Below are positions 56,679 through 64,000 of a stretch of DNA of 64,000 nt, in pieces. The notes beneath the pieces are model-generated. The model made no database searches and had not been told where the DNA came from. It saw only the letters and a list, made by a program, of their open reading frames with translations. The DNA lies in NCBI RefSeq assembly GCF_005860795.2, contig NZ_CP058350.1:746001-810000 (forward strand), in the 5' to 3' direction. The DNA is from Peteryoungia desertarenae. GTDB lineage: Bacteria > Pseudomonadota > Alphaproteobacteria > Rhizobiales > Rhizobiaceae. The translations under genes were made by a program, and so were the position numbers. Each line of letters opens with the position of its first letter. Positions within the stretch are counted from its first letter, which is position 1.

Positions 56679-57571
56679 CACGCCACCTCTCGTCCGATGG
56701 CCAGTGTGTAAAGTTCAAACCAGGTCTGCCGGTCCATCTCGACCTTTACGGCATCTGCAAACGTGGCAATGCGCGACAATGAATTGGTGCCCATGACCGG
56801 GAGGATCGTTGCCGGGTGCCGCAAGAGCCAGGCAACCGCAACCGCTGTCTCGTCAACCCCCTGCTCATTGCCAATACGTTTCAACGCTGCCAGCAGATCT
56901 GGTTTGGAACCGTTAAACAGGGCACCTCCGCCCAAGGGCGACCATGCCATGGGAGCGATTACGCGTTCCTGCAGAAAGGCCAGGTCGCCATTGGTAAAGG
57001 CATCGGTCGCCAGAAGGCTCATCTCGATCTGGTTGGTAACCAGCTCATTTTCCATGGATGACTGCAGCAGCGAAAAATCCCACGGCCTGAAATTGGATAC
57101 ACCAACAGCGCTCACCTTGCCCGAAGCGATCAGCCCGTCCAAAGCCGGTCCCGTCTCGTCCGGATCCATCAGCGGGTCTGGACGATGGATCAGCAACAGG
57201 TCGACATGATCAGTCCCCATGTCACGCAGCGAAGCCTCGACCGAGGCCGTGATGTGGGCAGCAGTCGTGTCATAATACTTCACCCGCGCTGCCGAGTGCC
57301 GACCAACGGGCGCCACGATATCGCATTTGGTGACGATCTCGAGCTTGTCGCGCAGGCCGGGAGCGGCCTTCAGAGCAGCCCCGAGAATGGCTTCAGCCGT
57401 ATAGCCGCCATAAATGTCGGCCTGGTCCATGGTGGTAATGCCCTGCGCAAGGCAGGATTCGATCTTGGCCTGAACATGTTTCGGCGAGGTATCGGCATCA
57501 TCGCCAATCCGCCACATCCCGTAGACGATGCGGCTGAAACTCAGTTCAGGGGTAAGATTGACGCGCTCCAT
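56678..57571 (-). CDS. aldo/keto reductase (SmoB/YdhF-like)
   Basis: 297-aa NADPH-dependent aldo/keto reductase. GITTMDQADIYGG near 45-57 gives the catalytic Asp/Tyr; KCDI near 82 holds the Lys; LLLIHRPDP near 125 the His; NADPH site in the last quarter (VMGTNSLSRIA). The family reduces aldehydes and ketones of sugars. In the sulfo-SMO pathway the AKR SmoB reduces 6-oxo-glucose to glucose; position between monooxygenase and flavin reductase agrees. Overlaps both neighbours by TGATG. Confidence 0.85.
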   Translation of the reverse strand: MERVNLTPELSFSRIVYGMWRIGDDADTSPKHVQAKIESCLAQGITTMDQADIYGGYTAEAILGAALKAAPGLRDKLEIVTKCDIVAPVGRHSAARVKYYDTTAAHITASVEASLRDMGTDHVDLLLIHRPDPLMDPDETGPALDGLIASGKVSAVGVSNFRPWDFSLLQSSMENELVTNQIEMSLLATDAFTNGDLAFLQERVIAPMAWSPLGGGALFNGSKPDLLAALKRIGNEQGVDETAVAVAWLLRHPATILPVMGTNSLSRIATFADAVKVEMDRQTWFELYTLAIGREVA

Positions 57572-58728
57572 CAGCGGCGAACTCCATTTCCAAGGGGTGT
57601 GGCAGGCGTTTCGGAGGGAACGCGACCATAGGCGTGGGGAAGCGATACGGTCTTCAGTTCGGGAAGCACTTTGGTGCCGAAATGCACTGCCTCGTCGATA
57701 TGCGGGTAGCCGGACAGGATAAAGGCGCGGATACCCATTTTGCGGTAGGATTCAAGCTCGGTGAGGATCTGATCCGTTGAGCCGACAAGCGCCGCGCCGC
57801 AGCCGGAGCGCGCGCGACCGATCCCTGTCCATAGATGCGGCTCGATATAGCCGAACTGGTCGGCAAGTTCGCGGGCGCGGGCCTGATGGGCGACACCCAG
57901 CGAGATCGAATCGTGAGCCCGATCGCGGATCAGCTTGCCGTATTCATCATCCAGCTTTGAGACGATGTAGTCGGCATATTCACGGGCTTCTTTCTCGGTA
58001 TCGCGAACGATCATGTGAACGCGCAAACCGTAATCGAGCGTGCGCCCATGAGCCTCAGCCCGGGCATGAACTGCTTTCATACGCTCCGCCAGTTGATCCT
58101 TTGTTTCCGGCCACATCAGATAGACATCGCATTGCGCGCCGCAAAGCTCGAGCGCATCGGGAGAATAGCCGCCGAAATAAAGAAGGGGGCCACCATTCTG
58201 CTGATAAGGCTTCGCCGGATCGGTGGATACGCCCTTGAATTGATAGACTTCGCCGTCGTGGTCGATTGTCTCGCGTGTCCAGGCCTGCCGCAGGATCTGC
58301 ACGACTTCATGGCTGCGGCGATAGCGGAAGGCGCTGTCAGCCACTTCACCCGGAAAATCGGAGCTTATGACATTCAGCGTCAACCGCCCCTTCAGCATGT
58401 GATCGAGCGTTGCCACGGTGCGTGCCAGCATGATTGGCTGCATCTCGCCGCATCGGATGGCTGCCAGCATGTTGATCTTCGACGTGATCGGCGCACAGCC
58501 GGCAAGGAAGCTCAGCGTATCCTGCCCAACCTGGTAGGAAGACGGGCACAGGATATTGCGAAAGCCGAGCTGTTCGGCCTTCTGGACGATGTCCGAGCAA
58601 TGCTCGAAGCTCGATCGAAGAGCGCCATCCGGAACACCGAGAAACTGATAATCGTCAGAGCACAATGCTGCGAACCACGAAACCTCCGCACCGTCCAGAT
58701 CGGCAGATGTAACGGGTACCACAGTCAT
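57571..58728 (-). CDS. SsuD-like FMNH2-dependent sulfonate monooxygenase (SmoC candidate)
   Basis: 385-aa bacterial-luciferase-fold monooxygenase. Aligned by eye to E. coli alkanesulfonate monooxygenase SsuD, all its active-site residues are kept: Cys61 (Cys54 in SsuD), Trp206 (196), Arg236 and His238 in GLRVHMIVRDT (226, 228), Arg307 in GRARSGCGAALVG (297) and Tyr341 in SGYPH (331). It should cleave a C-S bond, giving sulfite and an aldehyde. The ATG at 58728 has GGAGGAGA upstream. It leads an operon with an AKR and flavin reductase, faces a GntR gene and has a YeiH exporter further down. Sulfoquinovose is a strong candidate substrate, not proven. Confidence 0.85.
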   Translation of the reverse strand: MTVVPVTSADLDGAEVSWFAALCSDDYQFLGVPDGALRSSFEHCSDIVQKAEQLGFRNILCPSSYQVGQDTLSFLAGCAPITSKINMLAAIRCGEMQPIMLARTVATLDHMLKGRLTLNVISSDFPGEVADSAFRYRRSHEVVQILRQAWTRETIDHDGEVYQFKGVSTDPAKPYQQNGGPLLYFGGYSPDALELCGAQCDVYLMWPETKDQLAERMKAVHARAEAHGRTLDYGLRVHMIVRDTEKEAREYADYIVSKLDDEYGKLIRDRAHDSISLGVAHQARARELADQFGYIEPHLWTGIGRARSGCGAALVGSTDQILTELESYRKMGIRAFILSGYPHIDEAVHFGTKVLPELKTVSLPHAYGRVPSETPATPLGNGVRR

Positions 58729-58775
58729 CGGAAGTCTCCTCCAGTCCCTCAACTTTCCTCTTGCCTAACATTCGA

Positions 58776-58802
58776 ATTGATGTAGATCAATAGTGTATCA
58801 AT
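58776..58802. promoter_or_regulatory. Operator-like repeats between the monooxygenase and gntR
   Basis: ATTGAT-GTAG-ATCAAT, a perfect dyad at 58776-58791, plus a third half-site ATCAAT at 58797-58802. Half-sites are spaced 10 and 11 bp, one helical turn, in the 121-bp divergent region. A likely operator of the GntR regulator. Confidence 0.6.
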
Positions 58803-58849
58803 TTTTTCTTGCCGCGTCATTCCTGCCACAGGAACCGCCCGGATCATCG

Positions 58850-59554
58850 ATGAGCCAGAGCCCCGGAAGTCTTCCCATCTATGTCCAGATCACAGAGCTT
58901 CTCGTCCGCGATATCGCGGCCGGGCGGCTGATTGACGGTGAAAAACTGCCGCCTGAGCGGGACATGGCCGAAGAACTGGGGATTGCCGTCGGCACCTTGC
59001 GCAAGGCTCTGGCAGAATTGCAGAATCGCGGCCTGCTCGAACGCGTTCAAGGCTCTGGAAATTATGTCCGGGCCATCTCCGATCCAAAGAGCGTCTATGC
59101 CATGTTTCGGCTTGAACTGCTGAATGGCGGCGGTCTTCCGACAGCGGAAATCCTCAGCATCGATCGCCTGCCCAAACCGACGGAGCTTCCGGCCTTCGGG
59201 TCGAGTGAATTCGCCCATCGCATCCGACGTATCAGGCGCCTTTCAGGCAAACCCGCAGCCCTGGAAGAGATCTGGCTCGACGGAAGCTATGTCGAGACCA
59301 TCGATCCCGAAGAGGTCTCAGAATCTCTTTATCTTTATTACCGCACCAGGCTCTCGCTCTGGATTGCAAGGGCCGAAGACCAGATCGGCCTCGACCATGT
59401 GCCGGACTGGGCACCTGCCATCTTCAATCAACCGATCGGGGCTCCGGTCACGCATATTCAACGGATCAGCCTGGATCAGGAAGGCACACGCGCCGAAGTG
59501 TCCCGGACATGGCTTGATCATTCGATAGCGCGCTATGTGTCGCGCCTCAAATAG
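58850..59554 (+). CDS. GntR-family regulator (HutC/UTRA type)
   Basis: 234-aa regulator, winged helix at ~8-75 (LPIYVQITELLVRDIAAGRL, LPPERDMAEELGIAVGTLRK) and a UTRA ligand domain (~95-230), which binds small sugars or phosphosugars in this subfamily. Start ATG 58850; the open frame from 58793 lacks domain sequence. Divergent from the monooxygenase operon and 12 bp ahead of the Gfo/Idh gene, so it probably controls both through the dyad at 58776. Confidence 0.88.
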   Translation: MSQSPGSLPIYVQITELLVRDIAAGRLIDGEKLPPERDMAEELGIAVGTLRKALAELQNRGLLERVQGSGNYVRAISDPKSVYAMFRLELLNGGGLPTAEILSIDRLPKPTELPAFGSSEFAHRIRRIRRLSGKPAALEEIWLDGSYVETIDPEEVSESLYLYYRTRLSLWIARAEDQIGLDHVPDWAPAIFNQPIGAPVTHIQRISLDQEGTRAEVSRTWLDHSIARYVSRLK

Positions 59555-59566
59555 GGAAGAGAAATC

Positions 59567-60688
59567 GTGGCGAAACTGAATTATGGGATCATCGGCTGCG
59601 GCATGATGGGACAGGAACACCTGCGCAATATCGCGCTCCTGCCGGATGTGGCGGTCGCAGCGATCTTCGAACCGGATGCCGGCATGCGCGCGCTCGCTGC
59701 CGAAGCTGTACCATCGGCAAAGATGGTCGATTCGGTCGAGGATGTGCTGGCGGTTGCGGAAGTGAACTGCCTGCTGATCGCCAGCCCCAACTATCTGCAT
59801 CTGCAGCAGTTGGAAACGATCGCCAGGATCCGCCCGCTTCCCGTCCTCGTGGAGAAACCGCTCTTCACGGCACCGGAAGACGCCCCTCGTCTGGCCGCTC
59901 TTCGCGCTGCCTACCCGGCCCCTATCTGGGTTGCGATGGAATATCGCTACATGCCACCCGTCGCCCGCATGATCGAAGAGGCCGCTGAGGCAACAGGCGG
60001 CATTCGGATGCTGACCATCCGTGAACACCGCTTCCCCTTTCTCGAAAAGGTGGGCGACTGGAACCGGCTGAACCGCAACACCGGCGGCACTCTGGTTGAA
60101 AAATGCTGTCACTTCTTCGATCTGATGCGCCACATCCTGAAGTCGGACCCGGTGCGGATCATGGCTTCCGGCGGCCAGTCCGTAAACCATCTGGATGAGG
60201 TCTACGGCGGAGAGAAATCAGACATCTGGGACAACGCCTATGTGATCGTCGATTTCGCTTCAGGCGCACGCGCGATGCTGGAACTCTGCATGTTTGCCGA
60301 GGGAGCGCGTTACCAGGAAGAAATCTCAGCCGTCGGACCCAAGGGCAAGATCGAATGCCTGGTGCCTGGTCCCGGCCGTTTCTGGCCGGAGCATCTGGGC
60401 GAGCCACCCGTGGCACAGGTGATCGTCTCTCCGCGCGACCCGAAAGGCCCGCGCGTGGTCGAGATTCCTGTTGATCCGACACTCCTGGCAGCAGGCGACC
60501 ACAATGGCTCCACCTTCTACCAGCACCAGCGCTTCGTTCGCGCGGCACGCGGCGAGGGTGAGGTGGAAGTCGCAGTCAAGGACGGCTGGTGGGCAGTCGC
60601 CATGGGTCTGGCAGCCCAGCAATCGGCCCTCACAGGTCAGGTCGTGGACATGACCACGCAAACCTATGCACCTGGCGCACAGAACTGA
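59567..60688 (+). CDS. Gfo/Idh/MocA-family oxidoreductase
   Basis: 373-aa NAD(P)-dependent sugar or polyol dehydrogenase. Rossmann start YGIIGCGMMGQEHLRNIAL, EKP motif in VLVEKPLF near 100, then the C-terminal alpha/beta domain (TIREHRFPFLEKVGDWNR, GGTLVEKCCHFFDLMRHI). These enzymes oxidise sugars or inositols at a ring carbon. Start is GTG with GGAAGAG upstream. Second gene of the GntR transcript; convergent with the reductase gene, 3 bp apart. In a sulfosugar setting it could oxidise the sugar or its glucoside. Confidence 0.9.
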   Translation: MAKLNYGIIGCGMMGQEHLRNIALLPDVAVAAIFEPDAGMRALAAEAVPSAKMVDSVEDVLAVAEVNCLLIASPNYLHLQQLETIARIRPLPVLVEKPLFTAPEDAPRLAALRAAYPAPIWVAMEYRYMPPVARMIEEAAEATGGIRMLTIREHRFPFLEKVGDWNRLNRNTGGTLVEKCCHFFDLMRHILKSDPVRIMASGGQSVNHLDEVYGGEKSDIWDNAYVIVDFASGARAMLELCMFAEGARYQEEISAVGPKGKIECLVPGPGRFWPEHLGEPPVAQVIVSPRDPKGPRVVEIPVDPTLLAAGDHNGSTFYQHQRFVRAARGEGEVEVAVKDGWWAVAMGLAAQQSALTGQVVDMTTQTYAPGAQN

Positions 60689-60691
60689 GGA

Positions 60692-61783
60692 TCAGGCACC
60701 CGCTGCGATCTGCTCCAGCCTCGGCATGACAATGCCGGGGCACCAGCGAAGGAACGCTGCAATACGCCGCTCGATCTTTTCACGGTGGTTGCCGGCAATA
60801 TCCTTGAGCGCATGATCGAGGAACGGGTTTTCGAACCTCGCCATGGTTTGCTCGAGATAACTCACCGCCGCTTGCTCCATCCCATGCAATGCAAAGCCCG
60901 GGATGACCTCTTCGCGATAAAGCTGCAACAGCATATCTCTGACCGGAGCCGACGCCAGCATCTCTCGCACCGTCTCGTCGATCCGCCGCGCCTCCTTCAG
61001 CCAATGATCCGCCAGAACCGTGTGGCCAAGGTTCAGGATATGCAGCTTCAGTTTTTCATGAGGTGTCAGATCCTCAACGAGATGGATAGAGGGATGCCGA
61101 CAGGGCATCGTGAGCCCGGTCCGGTTCTCGATGACCCAAAGCGCGTAGGGTTCAGCGATCGCCCCCGCAGGCTCCAGGGGAGCGGAGACGATCCGGTCGA
61201 CCAGCGTATTGGCAAAGATCACCGATGTCGAAAGCCAGGCGTCGAAGCCCTCGTCCGGAACGAAACGCCGGGACAGATCATGAATCAAGGCCTTCAGCTT
61301 ATCCCCGTTGCGTGACAGAAGCTCGCAAGGCAGCACCGTCAGCGGTTTGCCCCCGTTTCGGTAGCGCAAGGCAAGAAGCTTGAGCAGTTTCATCGGAAAA
61401 GACTTAGGCACACCCGACAGCGCATCTCCCGGTGAGACGACATAACCGGAGTCGCCTGTGTTGGAGACAATGACCTCCGCCTCCTCGACAAAGACCCGGG
61501 CGACATCGTCCCATTGGGTTGCTGTCGACAGTGCTCGCGTGACACTCTTTACCCGCAACTCCCGGTCAATTACGCGGCCTTCTTCGAGCCCCCGAATACA
61601 CACCGGAAAACCATGACGGTCCGCAAGGGCAGCAATCCGCCTCGCTCGCTGCGGATCTCCACTTGTCTGCACAACTGTAATCGGTCCGAGTGCATCCCCT
61701 TTTGCCAGAGCCTCGCTCACGAAAAGATCGACATGCGCCTGCAGGAATCGGCTGGTTCCGAACTGAAGGATTGGTGTCTTCAT
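60692..61783 (-). CDS. tagaturonate reductase-like (mannitol dehydrogenase family)
   Basis: 363-aa long-chain dehydrogenase of the UxaB/UxuB/MtlD family: FGTSRFLQAHVDLF near 8, VVQTSGDPQRARR, VSNTGDSGY, PCELLSRNGDKLK with the catalytic Asn/Lys, LGHTVLADHW near 275. It would interconvert tagaturonate and altronate with NADH. It is shorter than E. coli UxaB (483 aa). The altronate dehydratase gene nearby supports the galacturonate branch. Start ATG 61783 has a weak ribosome site; a regulator gene with stop at 61788 lies directly upstream. Confidence 0.82.
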   Translation of the reverse strand: MKTPILQFGTSRFLQAHVDLFVSEALAKGDALGPITVVQTSGDPQRARRIAALADRHGFPVCIRGLEEGRVIDRELRVKSVTRALSTATQWDDVARVFVEEAEVIVSNTGDSGYVVSPGDALSGVPKSFPMKLLKLLALRYRNGGKPLTVLPCELLSRNGDKLKALIHDLSRRFVPDEGFDAWLSTSVIFANTLVDRIVSAPLEPAGAIAEPYALWVIENRTGLTMPCRHPSIHLVEDLTPHEKLKLHILNLGHTVLADHWLKEARRIDETVREMLASAPVRDMLLQLYREEVIPGFALHGMEQAAVSYLEQTMARFENPFLDHALKDIAGNHREKIERRIAAFLRWCPGIVMPRLEQIAAGA

Positions 61784-61787
61784 ACCA

Positions 61788-62675
61788 TTAAACCGGATCC
61801 TGGATGGACTGAAGAAGCGTCTCCCGGGCCGATTTCAGATGCTGGCGGCACGCTTTTTCTACGGCTGACGGATCGCGGGAGAAGAGAGCATGAATATAGT
61901 TGAGATGCTCTTCGAGCGCCCTCTGGTTGCGCGCCCGGGCATTCGTCTTGTTCCATTGATAGTGATAGTGAAAGACGATCGCGATGATGTCGTAGAAATC
62001 GATGATGAAGCGATTGCTCGACGCCTTCTGGATCAGCAGGTGGAAGCGCTCATCGAGCTCGGAGAATTCCGTGTAGCGGTTGTCGATATCGGCCAGCAGC
62101 GCATGATGCTCGGCCTCCACGTCTTTCAGATCACCCCAGGCCGGGTGATCGGCGGCAAGATGAACAAAGCTCGCCGCCGACCGCAACTCGAACATCTCGC
62201 GCACTTCTGTCAGTTCAAGGGCAAATTCGCGGGTGAAACCCTTCAGGACCCAATGACTGTTTGGCCGCTTTTCAATCAGACCGAAACGGCTGAACCGGAT
62301 CAGGAACTCCCGCACTGATGTCGTTCCGATCCCGATGTCGCGTGCAAGTTCCAGCTCGTTGATCTGCATGCCCGGCTGTGCGCCGCCAGCAAGTATCCGT
62401 CGCATGAAACTGCGCTCGATGATGTCGGATAGCGAACTTGTTTCCTCGCTTGGAAAATAGTCCTCCTGCACCGGACGCCGAAGAACCGTCTTCTCTCGCT
62501 TGTCCCAGGCAATCAGCCCGGTTTCGCCCAGCCGCCCGAGAACGGCTCTCACAGTCGTACGGCTGACCCCCAGGCGCGAACAAAGCTCCGGCTCAGATGG
62601 CAGACTATCCGCTTCCTGGATGACGTCCAGCATACGGTTGAAGGCATCTTTGAAGACGGTGTTTTGTTTGGCCAT
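61788..62675 (-). CDS. GntR/FadR-family regulator with two winged-helix domains
   Basis: 295-aa protein. Residues ~5-68 are a GntR-type winged helix (LPSEPELCSRLGVSRTTVRA, VLGRLGETGLIAW). Residues ~82-146 are a second, more usual FadR-type one (RRILAGGAQPGMQINELELA, REFLIRFSRFGLIEKR). An FCD ligand domain fills ~150-290 (LTEVREMFELRSAASFV, LDERFHLLIQKASSNRF). Normal FadR proteins have only one. It is upstream of the reductase gene (gap of 4 bp) and divergent from uxaA, and should control hexuronate use. Start ATG 62675. Confidence 0.87.
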   Translation of the reverse strand: MAKQNTVFKDAFNRMLDVIQEADSLPSEPELCSRLGVSRTTVRAVLGRLGETGLIAWDKREKTVLRRPVQEDYFPSEETSSLSDIIERSFMRRILAGGAQPGMQINELELARDIGIGTTSVREFLIRFSRFGLIEKRPNSHWVLKGFTREFALELTEVREMFELRSAASFVHLAADHPAWGDLKDVEAEHHALLADIDNRYTEFSELDERFHLLIQKASSNRFIIDFYDIIAIVFHYHYQWNKTNARARNQRALEEHLNYIHALFSRDPSAVEKACRQHLKSARETLLQSIQDPV

Positions 62676-62861
62676 GATCAGTTCAACCGCACAAGAGCGA
62701 TGGTCCCACAGAGTGAAGGCTTGAGCTTTAAGCGTTCAGGATGCGACTTGCAAACCGGCTTGCGACCGACATCACCGACACCTTTTCACGTCCGCAGCTC
62801 TCACCGGGAAACCAGCCCCGGGCTTCCGGCTTCATAATAGCCATTGACGAAAATCTGTCTA

Positions 62862-62878
62862 TTGTCGATAAAAGACAA
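62862..62878. promoter_or_regulatory. Operator-like dyad upstream of uxaA
   Basis: TTGTC-GATAAAA-GACAA, perfect five-base arms, 42 bp before the uxaA start, with a further TGTCT half-site at 62856. FadR-type regulators bind T(T/G)GT...AC(A/C)A dyads, so this fits the neighbouring regulator. Confidence 0.55.
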
Positions 62879-62919
62879 AAAGCAGAGCGACGAAACACGT
62901 CGCAAGGGAGAAACATCCG

Positions 62920-64000
62920 GTGAATCAAGCGGCCTGTATCCTGTTGTCGCCAGAAGACAATGTTGCCGTCACGACCATCGCCCTGGAGGCGGGATCTGTC
63001 CTGCCGGGCGGCGCAATTGCGGCAGTCAGTGTCGACCCTGGTCACAAGATCGCGGTGCGCCCCGTCGCAAAGGGCGAACCGGTCGTGAAATATGCGCAGG
63101 CTATCGGCCGCGCGACAACTGACATTGCCGCAGGCGATCATGTTCACTCCCATAATCTGGCCTTTGATCAGGACCGCCTTTCGGTCAGCGGCATCGCCAA
63201 TCCGGAACAGGCGACGGACGCAGACAAGGCCCGTACCTTCATGGGCTATCGCCGAACCGATGGTCGGGCCGCCACCCGCAATTATATCGGCATCATCGCC
63301 AGCGTGAACTGTTCCACCACCGTCTGTCGCGCCATTGCCGACGCAGCCAACCGGACAATCCTGCCCCATTACGAGGGTATCGATGGTTTCGTGCCGATCG
63401 TTCACGATCAGGGTTGCGGCATGAGTTCCACCGGCGACGGGATGCGTACGCTCCATCGAACGATAGCCGGTTACACGAGACACGTGAACTTCGGCGGCGT
63501 GCTGATGGTCGGCCTCGGCTGCGAGGTCAATCAACTGACGCTTTACGGGCAAAGCGGTGCTGGCGCTTCCAAGCGGCATTTCAACATCCAAGATGCCGGC
63601 GGCTCCCGCCGCGCTGTCGAAAACGCACTTTCGATCCTCAAGGAGATTGCCGCCGAAGTCGGCACGATGCGCCGCGAGCCGATTCCTGTCAGCGAAATCA
63701 TCGTCGGCCTGCAATGTGGCGGCTCTGACGGTCTGTCGGGCATCACTGCAAACCCCGCTTTGGGCGTCGCCGTGGACCTGCTTGCCGGCGTCGGCGGCAC
63801 GGCTATCCTGTCGGAAACCTCCGAGATCTACGGCGCCGAGCACCTGTTGCGCAGCCGCGCCATCAATGAGGATGTAGCAACCAGGCTTGACGGGTTGATC
63901 TCCTGGTGGGAGGCCTATGTTGCCCAGCACGGCGCTTCCCTCGACAACAACCCCTCGCCCGGCAACAAGAAGGGCGGGTTGACGACAATTCTGGAGAAGT
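62920..64000 (+). CDS. uxaA: altronate dehydratase, 3' end beyond the window
   Basis: 360 codons of a UxaA-type dehydratase converting altronate to 2-keto-3-deoxygluconate in galacturonate breakdown. N-terminal SAF domain (AIAAVSVDPGHKIAVRPVAK, GRATTDIAAGDHVHSHN), then the catalytic part with GYRRTDGRAATRNYIGII, HDQGCGMSS and GLQCGGSDGLSGITANPALG. Full-length enzymes are near 500 aa, so roughly a quarter is missing. Start GTG at 62920 has AAGGGAG eight bases upstream. Divergent from the two-winged GntR gene, with a dyad in between. Confidence 0.93.
   Translation, partial: MNQAACILLSPEDNVAVTTIALEAGSVLPGGAIAAVSVDPGHKIAVRPVAKGEPVVKYAQAIGRATTDIAAGDHVHSHNLAFDQDRLSVSGIANPEQATDADKARTFMGYRRTDGRAATRNYIGIIASVNCSTTVCRAIADAANRTILPHYEGIDGFVPIVHDQGCGMSSTGDGMRTLHRTIAGYTRHVNFGGVLMVGLGCEVNQLTLYGQSGAGASKRHFNIQDAGGSRRAVENALSILKEIAAEVGTMRREPIPVSEIIVGLQCGGSDGLSGITANPALGVAVDLLAGVGGTAILSETSEIYGAEHLLRSRAINEDVATRLDGLISWWEAYVAQHGASLDNNPSPGNKKGGLTTILEK

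Overview
This is a chromosomal segment of an alphaproteobacterium of the Rhizobiaceae (Rhizobium, Agrobacterium or Ensifer type). The evidence is the cyclic beta-1,2-glucan pair ndvB and ndvA with pyc and a LuxR-type regulator between them, a phaA-phaB/phaR polyhydroxybutyrate module, an FeS bacterial (6-4)-type photolyase, many CUT1 and TRAP sugar transporters, high GC, and an interspersed repeat of the rhizobial type. Almost all of the window is coding. I see no rRNA, tRNA, CRISPR array, transposase, prophage or replication origin.

Region by region. 1-10.4 kb is core: an S4-domain protein and an Suv3-like helicase; a small operon (alpha/beta hydrolase, DUF3309 peptide, glycine-zipper lipoprotein) flanked by two copies of a GANTC-rich 61-bp element; a YunG-like pseudogene; phaB, phaA and divergent phaR; rpmF; mtgA. 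10.5-23 kb is mixed: a farnesyl-diphosphate synthase, a LysE exporter, an OmpA-type lipoprotein, ispG, an MFS carrier, a DUF2892-MFP-RND efflux operon, an M20 amidohydrolase, and TetR and XRE-cupin regulators. 23.3-38.3 kb holds ndvB (2842 aa), pyc, a LuxR-family regulator in the place where ExpR lies in Ensifer, and ndvA. 38.3-42.3 kb holds a photolyase and small oxidoreductases.

42.4-51.7 kb is an accessory galactoside operon: a binding protein, two permeases, a GH36 alpha-galactosidase, an MsmK-type ATPase and a GH42 beta-galactosidase in overlapping order, with a divergent AraC regulator. It would import raffinose-family or other galactosides and hydrolyse both alpha and beta linkages inside the cell.

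51.8-60.7 kb is the most interesting part. An SsuD-like flavin monooxygenase with all expected active-site residues, an aldo/keto reductase and a flavin reductase sit in one overlapping operon. A TRAP transporter and a YeiH-type putative sulfate/sulfite exporter follow on the same strand, and a GntR regulator and a Gfo/Idh/MocA dehydrogenase diverge from it. The three enzymes match the kinds used by the sulfo-SMO (oxidative sulfoquinovose) pathway, but with a TRAP importer and no sulfoquinovosidase. I propose a variant sulfosugar or other organosulfonate pathway.

60.7-64 kb begins a hexuronate module: a tagaturonate reductase-like enzyme, a GntR regulator with two winged-helix domains, and uxaA, cut by the window end.

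Starts were chosen by ribosome-binding sites and family lengths, and several genes begin at TTG or GTG.
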